Part shown: positions 28,797-36,703 of the stretch, one piece after another
How the letters are laid out: every line of letters starts with the position of its first letter
Position numbering within the stretch: position 1 is the first letter of the stretch
Assembly (NCBI GenBank): GCA_948473115.1
Contig: CAOKWI010000039.1
Location: forward strand, 1-40,729
Direction of reading: 5' to 3'
Length of the DNA stretch: 40,729 bases
Origin: an uncultured Lachnospiraceae bacterium
GTDB taxonomy: Bacteria; Bacillota; Clostridia; Lachnospirales; Lachnospiraceae
Notes under the pieces: generated by a model
Seen by the model: the letters and a program-made list of their open reading frames with translations, nothing else
Databases searched by the model: none
Told to the model about the DNA's origin: nothing
Program-made: the position numbers and the translations under genes

Positions 28797-29396
28797 TTAA
28801 TAAATACTGATTTCAACAATAGTCAATTTGAAAATGACAAGAAACATTTCTGTTTCGTCAAAAAACTTTTGCTTTAGCAAAGGATATTTGTTCATCATTC
28901 CATCCCTAACCATAATGGAACTTTCAACTTCTGCCTTTCCATTAACCCTTATCCATTTGCGTGTGTTCACATTATAGCTTGCCATTTCAATCTGTGGATT
29001 TCCGACTAAATCAGAATAAACATTTTTCCGCTTATCCGTAGCAAAGTATAATGCCTCTTTATTTGAATAAATCATACCAAAAGGTCTTAACTTGGGCTGG
29101 TTATTCAATGATGTTGCCAAAAAGAAATAGCCGCACTCGCGTATAAACTTATAGCAATTATCAATCGATACATCAGTGCTGTTTTCTTCATTTCCCTGAA
29201 TATCTTCATTTAACAGAAAATCAGTGCTGCACTCAAATAATTTGCTCAATTTAATAAGTTTGTCCGTTTCAGGAAAACTTACATCGGTTTCCCATCTTGA
29301 AACAGACTGACGAGACACATTTAATATTTCAGACAATTTTTCTTGTGTAATACCCTTTTTCTCACGTAGCAAAGCTAATTTTTCACCTGTTGTCAT
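28797..29396 (-). CDS. HTH (XRE) regulator fused to a PPOX-fold domain
   Basis: A 199-residue fusion. Residues 1-65 are a Cro/C1-type HTH (ALLREKKGITQEKLSEILNVSRQSVSRWETDVSFPETDKLIKLSKLF). Residues 75-199 are a second PPOX-like domain (YKFIRECGYFFLATSLNNQPKLRPFGMIYSNKEALYFATDKRKNVYSDLVGNPQIEMASYN), with putative flavin contacts in the RPFG and TDKRKN stretches. The domain may sense a flavin or redox state and control the adjacent PPOX gene. The end is short compared with many PPOX proteins. Confidence 0.8.
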   Translation of the reverse strand: MTTGEKLALLREKKGITQEKLSEILNVSRQSVSRWETDVSFPETDKLIKLSKLFECSTDFLLNEDIQGNEENSTDVSIDNCYKFIRECGYFFLATSLNNQPKLRPFGMIYSNKEALYFATDKRKNVYSDLVGNPQIEMASYNVNTRKWIRVNGKAEVESSIMVRDGMMNKYPLLKQKFFDETEMFLVIFKLTIVEISIY

Positions 29397-29566
29397 TTTC
29401 TCACCTATTATATCTTTTTATTCACCATATGTATAGCAAGTTAGGATTGCTGAATGTAAACTTTGGAGTGCTTTTCCATAAACTTGTCAAGCTATCCCAA
29501 TGTGGATATTTTATCACAACCGCACACACACTTCCATTAGATTATCTTTCATCTCCCTACTCTGCT

Positions 29567-29806
29567 TTATTCTTTGCATTCATCATCTGCCCTGTTCGTT
29601 TCCTCTGTTCGTTGCTGACCGCCCTTGGCCTGCGGTAGCTTCCATTGCTCCAAAAGTTTTTCATAATTATGGTCAAGCCTGTCAATACTCTTGACAAAGA
29701 TCAGAGCATCCGGCTTCGCCTTCTGATCTCCCGATCTATATTTCGCATATGATAAAAGTCCGCCTGATCTCTCAAACGGACTTCCTGACACATTTTTGAT
29801 ATGCAA
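29567..29806 (-). pseudogene. Fragment of a serine recombinase
   Basis: 79 codons. The stretch KPDALIFVKSIDRLDHNYEKLLEQW matches the catalytic-domain helix of resolvase-type recombinases (GDxLxVKSIDRLGRNYxEILEQW), preceded by a degenerate GSPFERSGGLLSYAK. The N-terminal serine region and the rest of the enzyme are absent, and a mutated Gly (LDHN for LGRN) is seen. This is a relic of a mobile element next to the AlbA_2 gene. Confidence 0.7.
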
Positions 29807-29807
29807 T

Positions 29808-31271
29808 TTATCTGTGGATCACCCATTTCCCCTTTCGCGGCGAACCGGTTCGTTCAATTTTTCCCTGCTCCTGCAGTTTCCGAATATAATACTTCACCGT
29901 ATTGACATTCCTATTTAACTGCTCTGCGATCTGCTTTTGGGACAACTCCGGCTTTTGTTCCATTAAGGCAATAATTTCCGGTTCCGCCTTTAAAATTTTC
30001 GATTGGGTGGCCGATTGGGTGGCCGATTGGGTGGCCGATTGGGTGGCCGATTGGGTGGCCGATTGGGTGGTGTCATAATTATTTGAATCCAAATAATTAT
30101 CCTGTAGTGGCACATTAATCCTAAAAATATCATCCTCTATAAATTCGGGTTCTTTCCCAGAATAAAATTTACTATATTTAAACAGATTTCTAACACCTGA
30201 ACCAAGCTGTTCCGCATATCCAATATTCCTGAAAAAAGATGCAATAATCGGATTTTTAGGATTCGGCTCTATGTTCTCCGGTGTGATCACGCTGATCTGC
30301 GCAGAACGATTGGCATTTTCCACATACATCTGATCCTTTTCTATCACAAATTTTGCCTGGAATGAACTGGTATATTCCCGATGAATCAGCGTATTGGCGA
30401 TCATCTCACGAGTAATGATATTTCTAAGGCTTTTCCGTTGATCATCCTCCAGGAAAAATTTGTCCGGCAAGTGTTTCCGCCCAAATTCCATCAACCGCTC
30501 ATAACTCTCAATCAGATTTGTCTGAACAATTTCCCTGTCATCATACCGATCCACATTAGCCCGACGGAGCAATGCATCTGTCAAATACGCCGGAACCACA
30601 TCAAGGATTACATCGTCTTTTCCCAAAAGCATGACCGCTGCCAAGTTATATCCCTGTTCACCGGTAACACGATCTGTCCCATAAAGACGGGCACTCTTTA
30701 AGAGTTCTTCATCGGACATCCCTCCCCATGGGTGATTCTGTTCCCCACTGTTGTTTGCCGCCATGATCCGGAGTTTAGGCAGCAGATCCAGCCGCAGATC
30801 CTCCAGCTTCACATATGGATATATTTTCTTTTCTGTAAAAATGTCCTGCTTACGGATGTACATCTGGGCAATCTGTGCGGTAGATGTTACTTTCACATCA
30901 GCATCATCTACCCGGTCATAAATAACTTTCTTGAAACTATGGACTTCCGCACTTGGAGGGATATGCACATGAATAATCGTTTTCCCTTCATATTTCATGA
31001 TCGCCGGTACCAGATATATTGTTGGGAAAAACATCGCCGGATTACTGATACAGCTGACAAAGTTCTTCACCAGATCCGGCGCCGCCTTTTCAGCTACGCC
31101 CTGTACAATCCCATCATCCAGCACCCCCAAAAACAGATCCCCTCCAAACCGGTTCAAAAAGGAACAAACCGTTTCGTAAACATCTTTTTCTATGCGGTTT
31201 CCACAGCGCTTAAATTCAACCGCAATCGTTTCCCCTATCTGGAAGATCTTCCTTAATGTCCTGGCATCCAT
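29808..31271 (-). CDS. AlbA_2 (Schlafen-type) / ATPase-like regulator with 4-residue repeat linker
   Basis: A 487-residue DNA-binding regulator type. Residues 15-130 form an AlbA_2 domain (GETIAVEFKRCG ... CSFLNRFGGDLFLGVLDDGIVQGV). Residues 285-390 resemble the HATPase_c_4 part of RecG-like predicted helicase regulators (REMIANTLIHREYTS ... GYAEQLGSGVRNLF). Residues 402-424 are TQSA repeated five times plus TQS. Residues 428-487 are a winged helix (LSQKQIAEQLNRNVNTVKYYIRKLQEQGKIER). It is a common accessory gene, sometimes near phage-defence or mobile DNA. The recombinase relic next door suggests transfer. Confidence 0.85.
   Translation of the reverse strand: MDARTLRKIFQIGETIAVEFKRCGNRIEKDVYETVCSFLNRFGGDLFLGVLDDGIVQGVAEKAAPDLVKNFVSCISNPAMFFPTIYLVPAIMKYEGKTIIHVHIPPSAEVHSFKKVIYDRVDDADVKVTSTAQIAQMYIRKQDIFTEKKIYPYVKLEDLRLDLLPKLRIMAANNSGEQNHPWGGMSDEELLKSARLYGTDRVTGEQGYNLAAVMLLGKDDVILDVVPAYLTDALLRRANVDRYDDREIVQTNLIESYERLMEFGRKHLPDKFFLEDDQRKSLRNIITREMIANTLIHREYTSSFQAKFVIEKDQMYVENANRSAQISVITPENIEPNPKNPIIASFFRNIGYAEQLGSGVRNLFKYSKFYSGKEPEFIEDDIFRINVPLQDNYLDSNNYDTTQSATQSATQSATQSATQSATQSKILKAEPEIIALMEQKPELSQKQIAEQLNRNVNTVKYYIRKLQEQGKIERTGSPRKGKWVIHR
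30001..30070 (-). repeat. In-frame 12-bp tandem repeat array encoding the TQSA linker
   Basis: GATTGGGTGGCC occurs five times without change (30001-30060), plus a sixth partial unit to 30070. The array encodes the TQSA repeats of the AlbA_2 protein. The perfect identity suggests slippage and length variation between strains. Each unit is a multiple of 3, so the frame is kept. Confidence 0.9.
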
Positions 31272-31370
31272 AGATCGTTACTCCTCCTGCTGCAATATAT
31301 TATATCCAACTAATATATAACACATTATATCACGTTCCTATTATTTGCCGCAATCGAATACAGAAATCCC

Positions 31371-32051
31371 TCATGCAATCCGTCCATCCGCCATCTCGAT
31401 CACGCGGTCGCACTGCGACGCAATGTCTGTGTCATGCGTCACCAGCAGGATTGTTTTCTTTGCATTGTGGGCATATCCGATCAGAAACCGAATGATGCCG
31501 TCACCTGTCTTGGAATCCAATGCGCCCGTGGGCTCATCCGCAAACAATATCTGCGGATCATTTACGATGGCGCGCAGAAGCGCCGTCCTCTGCTGCTCCC
31601 CACCTGACATTTGGCAGGGAAACAGCCTCCTCTTCTGATCCAGTCCCACTCCCCTGATCCATTGATCCAGCTTTTTTTCATTTGTCACACCACCGTTTGA
31701 AAAGCACAATGGCATCCTGATATTTTCCTCGCAGGTCAGTTCAGGGATCAAGTGATAATTCTGGAACAGCACTCCGATATTCTCATTTCGGAAAAGCTCC
31801 TGCCGGGAGGATTCCATCTTATAAAAATCCTTGCCAAGCAGCCTTACCGAACCGCTCGTGGGTGTATCGATACCGCTGGCTATTGACAGAAGCGTGCTCT
31901 TTCCGCACCCGCTTTTCCCCACAATGGCTGTCACCATTCCCGCCTCCAGGGAAAAGGAAATGTCCTTCAAAATTACGTTTTTCTGCTTTTCGTTCCTTAT
32001 CACCTTATTCACATGCTCAATTTCAATCACTTTTTCCATATCAATAACCAT
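31371..32051 (-). CDS. ABC transporter ATP-binding protein (MacB/BceA-like)
   Basis: A 226-residue ATPase. Walker A GKSGCGKST, the Q-loop region LFQNYHLIPELTCEENIRMPL, signature MSGGEQQRTALLRAI, Walker B PQILFADEPTGALD and the H-loop TILLVTHD. The sequence belongs to the lipoprotein/antimicrobial-peptide exporter group (BceA/MacB/LolD). It lies 67 bp after the permease gene, in the same operon. The start could also be the second ATG at 32039. Confidence 0.93.
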   Translation of the reverse strand: MVIDMEKVIEIEHVNKVIRNEKQKNVILKDISFSLEAGMVTAIVGKSGCGKSTLLSIASGIDTPTSGSVRLLGKDFYKMESSRQELFRNENIGVLFQNYHLIPELTCEENIRMPLCFSNGGVTNEKKLDQWIRGVGLDQKRRLFPCQMSGGEQQRTALLRAIVNDPQILFADEPTGALDSKTGDGIIRFLIGYAHNAKKTILLVTHDTDIASQCDRVIEMADGRIA

Positions 32052-32118
32052 GCCTTTCCGTAATCCGTGAATTTAAAGCTGCATTGCATTTTGCACATAA
32101 ACATGGCTCCTTCTCACA

Positions 32119-34080
32119 CTACTCATCCCTTATGATCTCCAGGCCTGCGTTTCTCCCGTTGGCATATCCCGCCGCCTGACAACACAGGAAAACGAAAAGC
32201 ACCGCCAGCGTCATCGTAACTGCTGTAATGGGTATGGACAGAGGAAAGTGCTTCTGCAAGCCCAGATAAAAATATAATTCACCGCACATCATGACCGTAA
32301 GGGACACCGCCAGGGAAGATATCAGGGCAATCAGAATATACTCATAAAATATGACTCTCTGTGCCTTTGCAAAAGATGCGCCGAACACACGGTACAGGTA
32401 CATCTCTGTCCGCCTTTGAGCCAGGTCGCCCCTGATCACAGTATAAAATACGGACACCGTAACCAGCACAATCATGCCTGCCGCCAGAACCAGGATATCC
32501 AGATAATCCGACAGCATTTCCCTGATATTTTCAATCAGTTCCGCCGGCGACCTCATGTGACAGGGCAGATCCGCCAGCAGCCTTTCGATATTCTTTTCCC
32601 CGGCAGGCGATTCATTGATCAAAAACATGGCGTGCCAGGAATCGTCGATCCCCAATTTCCAATCCTCCATGTTAACCAGGAAATTATAATTCACGAAACT
32701 CAGATATTGGTTATTGTCTGTCAACTCCCCAAGACAGGCCAGCGGACTTCCAAACAGGTCGGAGTTCTGTCCTTTCCGGAGCCCGCAGCGGCTGGCAAAA
32801 TAGTTCTCCGCATAAAAACTGTTTTCCGGCACGAAAAAATGACGGTTCCCATCCGTCTGGCTGTCTATCACCAACGCCCAGAATTGTCCCTCCACATGAC
32901 CCATGTGGTTCAGCTGTGAATAATCCATCAATTTCGAATAAACATATGTATAGGTGACTCCGTTTTCGTCCAGGCGGTTCCTGATCAGGTCCTTCTGCCC
33001 GAAAGCATCTACACGGATCAGTGCGGTATATCCCAGATTATCCTGTAATGCACTCCTCAGCATTCCACTCACGTTAAAGATTACATTTGAGGCCAGACAA
33101 AGAAAGATCGTACCCATGGATATCACAATGGACAAAAGCGCGTCCCTCCTATTCCTGCTGCACAGGAAGCAGAAACCCAGATCCTTCGCCCCGCTGATCT
33201 TCCGGTTCCTTCTTCTCTTTTTCGTCAATGTCCCGAACAACACACGAAACACGGAAAACAATGAGATTGTCAGAAAAAATGCCGCCACTCCCGCGGCAGA
33301 CAGATAACCCACATTCACACGAAAGACCAGAAGGGAATACAACAGGATCCCCAGTATTTCCGCAGCCAGGATATATCTGCCAATCTTCTGTTTCCCGCCG
33401 TTCTTTCCACCCATCCGCTTTCCATTCTTCTGCTTTCCGCGCTCCTCCTTTCTTCCGTACAAGACCTGCGCAATGGACCTTTCCGTGATCCTTAAGTCAA
33501 CATACAGGTTTCCCAGAAAAATGATAAATGCGACCAGCCCGATGGTTTTCAGGAACACTACCGCTGACCGAAGGGAGAAAAGTGCCATGGACCTCAGGGA
33601 AAAAAGCGTCCAGGAAATCTCCATCCCCAAAATTCTTCTTGAAAAATGCAGAAACAGCAGATATCCGGAACAAAACCCCACACAGGAGGACAAAAGGGCA
33701 TAGATGCCGGCGTCCAGAAGCGCCTTCACCGCCAGATCCCTTTTCTGCATCCCAAAAAGATGCATCATGACAATGGATTTCTCCGCAGACTGATTCCGGA
33801 ACCCGATCAGGCACAAACCGCCTGCCGCTCCGATGAAAACTGCCGCAATGGCGATCAGTCCCAGCGTATTTTCAGCGCTGCTGCAAATTCGGGCAAAGAC
33901 CTCCCTGTCATATCCGGATACCGTCCGGGTCATCTGGTTCCGCAGCAGCACATCATTATTCTCCTGCACCAGAAGCACCATGGAAACCGCTGCCGCCAAT
34001 ATGGAAAACAGCAAAAAGAACACGGTATTCTCCCCTGACTTCCCACGGTAAAGCTTACGGAACAGTGACAGTTTATTCAT
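32119..34080 (-). CDS. FtsX-like ABC transporter permease
   Basis: A 653-residue membrane protein with about ten helices and a large extracytoplasmic loop (residues about 300-510) between the fourth-to-fifth and later helix groups. This is the layout of BceB-type permeases, which sense or remove cell-wall-active peptides. It has FtsX-like stretches (FLLFSILAAAVSMVLLVQ, AAGMIVLVTVSVFYTVIRGDLAQRRTEMYLYRVFGAS). The start at 34080 has AAAGGGGA upstream; the open frame includes two further codons. It is followed by the ATP-binding gene and preceded by the HTH regulator gene. No histidine kinase is encoded nearby. Confidence 0.85.
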   Translation of the reverse strand: MNKLSLFRKLYRGKSGENTVFFLLFSILAAAVSMVLLVQENNDVLLRNQMTRTVSGYDREVFARICSSAENTLGLIAIAAVFIGAAGGLCLIGFRNQSAEKSIVMMHLFGMQKRDLAVKALLDAGIYALLSSCVGFCSGYLLFLHFSRRILGMEISWTLFSLRSMALFSLRSAVVFLKTIGLVAFIIFLGNLYVDLRITERSIAQVLYGRKEERGKQKNGKRMGGKNGGKQKIGRYILAAEILGILLYSLLVFRVNVGYLSAAGVAAFFLTISLFSVFRVLFGTLTKKRRRNRKISGAKDLGFCFLCSRNRRDALLSIVISMGTIFLCLASNVIFNVSGMLRSALQDNLGYTALIRVDAFGQKDLIRNRLDENGVTYTYVYSKLMDYSQLNHMGHVEGQFWALVIDSQTDGNRHFFVPENSFYAENYFASRCGLRKGQNSDLFGSPLACLGELTDNNQYLSFVNYNFLVNMEDWKLGIDDSWHAMFLINESPAGEKNIERLLADLPCHMRSPAELIENIREMLSDYLDILVLAAGMIVLVTVSVFYTVIRGDLAQRRTEMYLYRVFGASFAKAQRVIFYEYILIALISSLAVSLTVMMCGELYFYLGLQKHFPLSIPITAVTMTLAVLFVFLCCQAAGYANGRNAGLEIIRDE

Positions 34081-34268
34081 GAACATTCCCCTTTCCGAGC
34101 CTGATACTGTATTGCGTAATTAACAGTAAATTCAGCACCGCAATATGCGCAATGCAGTACTGGCACCCCACGCAAAACAAGTACGTGTCTCTCTTGTCTG
34201 AATTTCCATCCGAATTTCCGCTGGCACCAAATATCATCGGTCAACCATTTCACAATCGCCGCAGACAC
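34077..34268 (-). CDS. Uncertain small CxxC protein overlapping the permease start
   Basis: A 63-codon frame from a GTG start, ending in an ATGA overlap with the permease start and overlapping the regulator gene by 19 bp. It includes VLVLRGVPVLHCAYCGAEF, which resembles the second zinc knuckle of YgiT/MqsA-type proteins, but the first CxxC is missing. The ATGA coupling supports translation, whereas the weak ribosome site and lack of a full family match argue against it. Confidence 0.25.
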   Translation of the reverse strand: MSAAIVKWLTDDIWCQRKFGWKFRQERHVLVLRGVPVLHCAYCGAEFTVNYAIQYQARKGECS

Positions 34269-34990
34269 CGGAACAGGACGGGCATCAGCAGCAGATCAAA
34301 AAACACACCGTACCAGACTCCCACCAGAAGGACAGCGACCGTCGTAAACACCTCTTCCTCCGGCGCTGCCGGCAGCATGATGATCATTTGCCCCAGGAAA
34401 ATACACATGCCCGCCAGAAGATTTAAAACCAGCGTTGTCTTCACAGCCCTGACAGACTTCCGTATCTGCTCCGCCTCCGCAGGCACCCTACAGAAGCAGA
34501 TGGCAAACGCCTTTACGAAGTCTTCCGCCATACCGCAGAAAACCAAAACCACCACTACAATCCCCAGCAGGAACAAAAGCGAAGGGAAATCAATAAAGTG
34601 ATACAGGATATTCCTTTCCTCTGTATACATAAACGCGGCCCGCAGCCCAAAAAGGATACCGGCAAACCCAGCTGTCAGACCGATGGCTACCGCCCGGGTG
34701 TGCTTTTTCTGCACATCCCCCTGCTCTATCAACACCCTGATATTTTCCTCCGCCTTTTCAGAATAATTCTCCTCCCGGATGTCCTCCCCCGAGAAAAACT
34801 CATTGATGCTGATATGCAGCGTCTCGCACAATTCTTCCATAACAACGCTGTCCGGTGTACTTTTACCCCTTTCCCATTTTGAAACGGCTTTATCCGTTAT
34901 CCCAACCTGGTCTGCAAGCTGCCTTTGTGTCATGCCCAATTGCTTCCTCTTTTCTGCAATATACTTTCCTGTTTTCTCCTGATCTAACAT
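34250..34990 (-). CDS. HTH (XRE) regulator fused to a MotA/ExbB-like membrane domain
   Basis: A 246-residue protein from ATG 34990, with GGAGG 6 nt before it. Residues 1-62 are a Cro/C1 HTH (YIAEKRKQLGMTQRQLADQVGITDKAVSKWERGKSTPDSVVMEELCETLHISINEFFSG). After a charged link, four hydrophobic helices follow. FIDFPSLLFLLGIVVVVLVFCGMAEDFVKAFAICF and FTTVAVLLVGVWYGVFFDLLLMPVLF resemble MotA/TolQ/ExbB-family channel helices (DLPSL ... FxGLxxxF ... LLTLLYGxLLxLLLLPV). A membrane-bound repressor that senses the envelope is a reasonable inference, with the downstream ABC exporter as target. Confidence 0.75.
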   Translation of the reverse strand: MLDQEKTGKYIAEKRKQLGMTQRQLADQVGITDKAVSKWERGKSTPDSVVMEELCETLHISINEFFSGEDIREENYSEKAEENIRVLIEQGDVQKKHTRAVAIGLTAGFAGILFGLRAAFMYTEERNILYHFIDFPSLLFLLGIVVVVLVFCGMAEDFVKAFAICFCRVPAEAEQIRKSVRAVKTTLVLNLLAGMCIFLGQMIIMLPAAPEEEVFTTVAVLLVGVWYGVFFDLLLMPVLFRCLRRL

Positions 34991-35135
34991 AGGCGCCTCC
35001 TCCTGAATCAACTGTATGATGCTATGCGGTAGAATGCAACCGACCCACAGTAGAATGCCGATTCTACCGCTCTACTCCCTCTGAAAGCATTATCAAAATA
35101 TATTTTCCCACCATACATTTTCCCACCATATCTGC

Positions 35136-35168
35136 TTTTTAAAAACCCGCTCAAAATCACTGAGCGGG
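35136..35168 (-). terminator. Terminator of the GT-C gene pair, minus strand
   Basis: CCCGCTCA (35168-35161 as read on minus) pairs with TGAGCGGG and is followed on the minus strand by TTTTTAAAAA. It overlaps the stop codon of the gene that ends at 35157. The left-lying operon with HTH regulator therefore starts fresh. Confidence 0.75.
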
Positions 35169-36629
35169 CTTAATCTTTTTTACTTTTTCATAAATCCTTG
35201 AGAACAACCCTTCGTATCCATGCAGCGACAAAATCAGAAATGCCGGTGAATACAGGATCAGATACCGCGCCCTCGCCTCGAACAGCATCAGGAATGCCAG
35301 CAGGCCGCACAGGACGATCATGAGGAGCGCTTTACGGTAAGTCTCCCTCCTGAGGTCAAAAAACAAAAGCACGATCCCCAGCAGGATCTGCATCCAGATG
35401 ACCTGTGCAAATTCGCAGTAGAGCGCAAAGTATTTCCCCTCCGGATAAAAGATCTCCGAATAAATATCATTCAAGGGATTATCATGCTCCGGCACAGTGT
35501 CAAAGAAGATCCCCTCATCCCCCCAGGAAAAAGTACCGTTATTCATGATATAGATCAATTTTACCAGATAATGCTCCCCTCTCTGCGCTGCCGTCATCTG
35601 ATTCCACCGCTCTCCGATGACCTCCCATATCTGCCGCTCCCGCTCCTCATAATCCGGGATGCTGACGGAAAATTCATGATCCTCCGGGCTGAATCCCCCT
35701 TTTGTTGCCGTATTCAGCCCCATCATCATAAAATGATTGGGAGGAAACCGTTGCTCCGCGTCCATGCGGAAAGCCAGCTGATGCTGCGCCAGAAGAAGCG
35801 CTCCCTGGCCTGCGCCGAAAAAGACGAGACAGCTCAGCAGCAGGATTCCCAGTTCTCTCTTCCTTTTCCGAAATTCCATAATACCTTCCGGAAGGTACAG
35901 AATAAGCGCCGCGAACAACGGGAAAATGCAGGTTGGCTTCATTTGGTAGCCGAGCAATGCAGCAAACGCAAGCGCCGGCCACTTGAAAGCCGGTTTTTCG
36001 AGACAATATGCCGCCCAAAGTCCAAGGGTGGCAAACAGCATGCCGTAAGTATCCGAATACGGAATGCCAATCCACGGGCAGAACAGGATAAACACCGTGC
36101 TGGTCAGGCCATACATACAGCGGATCATACCGTTCTGTGTCATCTTCCGGACCATGAGGCTGCCGAAATAACAGGACGCCGCCACACAGAAACAGGATAC
36201 ATAAAAACACAGATTATAGGGAACTGCCAGCGAAAGCAGCTTGCCGGTCCTGGCAGCCAGATATTGGACATAAAATATCAGGAGGTTGTTGGAGTGGATG
36301 GACAGATAACTGTCTCCCCCAAGCTCCTGTAAGGAGTATCCGTCCAGGAGCCCCTCTATCCTCCACTTCATCAGGTCCACATCCCAGCCCGTATAAAAAT
36401 AAGTGGAATGCACCAGAATGCATTGCAGTACAAACAGAAGCAGATAAATGCCCAGCAGCGCGGCAGCGGGATGCTTCCACGGGGTCTTCCTCCTCCGCCA
36501 TGTCATAAGGCTTCCGGCACACAGCACCGCCAGGATTAGAAGATTGATCAGGAACAGCTGCCAGTTAGCGGCTCTTCTGTGCACTCTGTCATCTGTCATC
36601 AGCAAAATACTGAACACGGCAAAAAACAC
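35157..36629 (-). CDS. Predicted GT-C-type membrane glycosyltransferase
   Basis: A 490-residue protein with about ten to twelve membrane helices. The first long loop contains TYFYTGWDVDLMKWRIEGLLDG, with an acidic pair like the catalytic D-x-D/E site of GT-C polyprenol-dependent enzymes. The large soluble loop (about 300-400) carries NTATKGGFSPEDHEFSVSIPDYEERERQ, reminiscent of mannosyltransferase-like surface-polymer enzymes. Exact substrate unknown. A GTG start at 36629 has AGGAAATATT before it. Upstream in the same frame the sequence keeps looking protein-like (WERFFLIAGNI), back to an in-frame TAA, so the native start may be rare or lost. Confidence 0.75.
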   Translation of the reverse strand: MFFAVFSILLMTDDRVHRRAANWQLFLINLLILAVLCAGSLMTWRRRKTPWKHPAAALLGIYLLLFVLQCILVHSTYFYTGWDVDLMKWRIEGLLDGYSLQELGGDSYLSIHSNNLLIFYVQYLAARTGKLLSLAVPYNLCFYVSCFCVAASCYFGSLMVRKMTQNGMIRCMYGLTSTVFILFCPWIGIPYSDTYGMLFATLGLWAAYCLEKPAFKWPALAFAALLGYQMKPTCIFPLFAALILYLPEGIMEFRKRKRELGILLLSCLVFFGAGQGALLLAQHQLAFRMDAEQRFPPNHFMMMGLNTATKGGFSPEDHEFSVSIPDYEERERQIWEVIGERWNQMTAAQRGEHYLVKLIYIMNNGTFSWGDEGIFFDTVPEHDNPLNDIYSEIFYPEGKYFALYCEFAQVIWMQILLGIVLLFFDLRRETYRKALLMIVLCGLLAFLMLFEARARYLILYSPAFLILSLHGYEGLFSRIYEKVKKIKPAQ

Positions 36630-36703
36630 AATATTTCCTGCAATCAGGAAAAAACGTTCCCATACTCTTATAATTTATTCGGCTTTCTTCATATCAGGTC
36701 TCC

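Noticed and set aside
30001..30070. CRISPR-like repeat array
   Set aside because: The repeats are 12 bp, directly adjacent without spacers, and inside a coding region.
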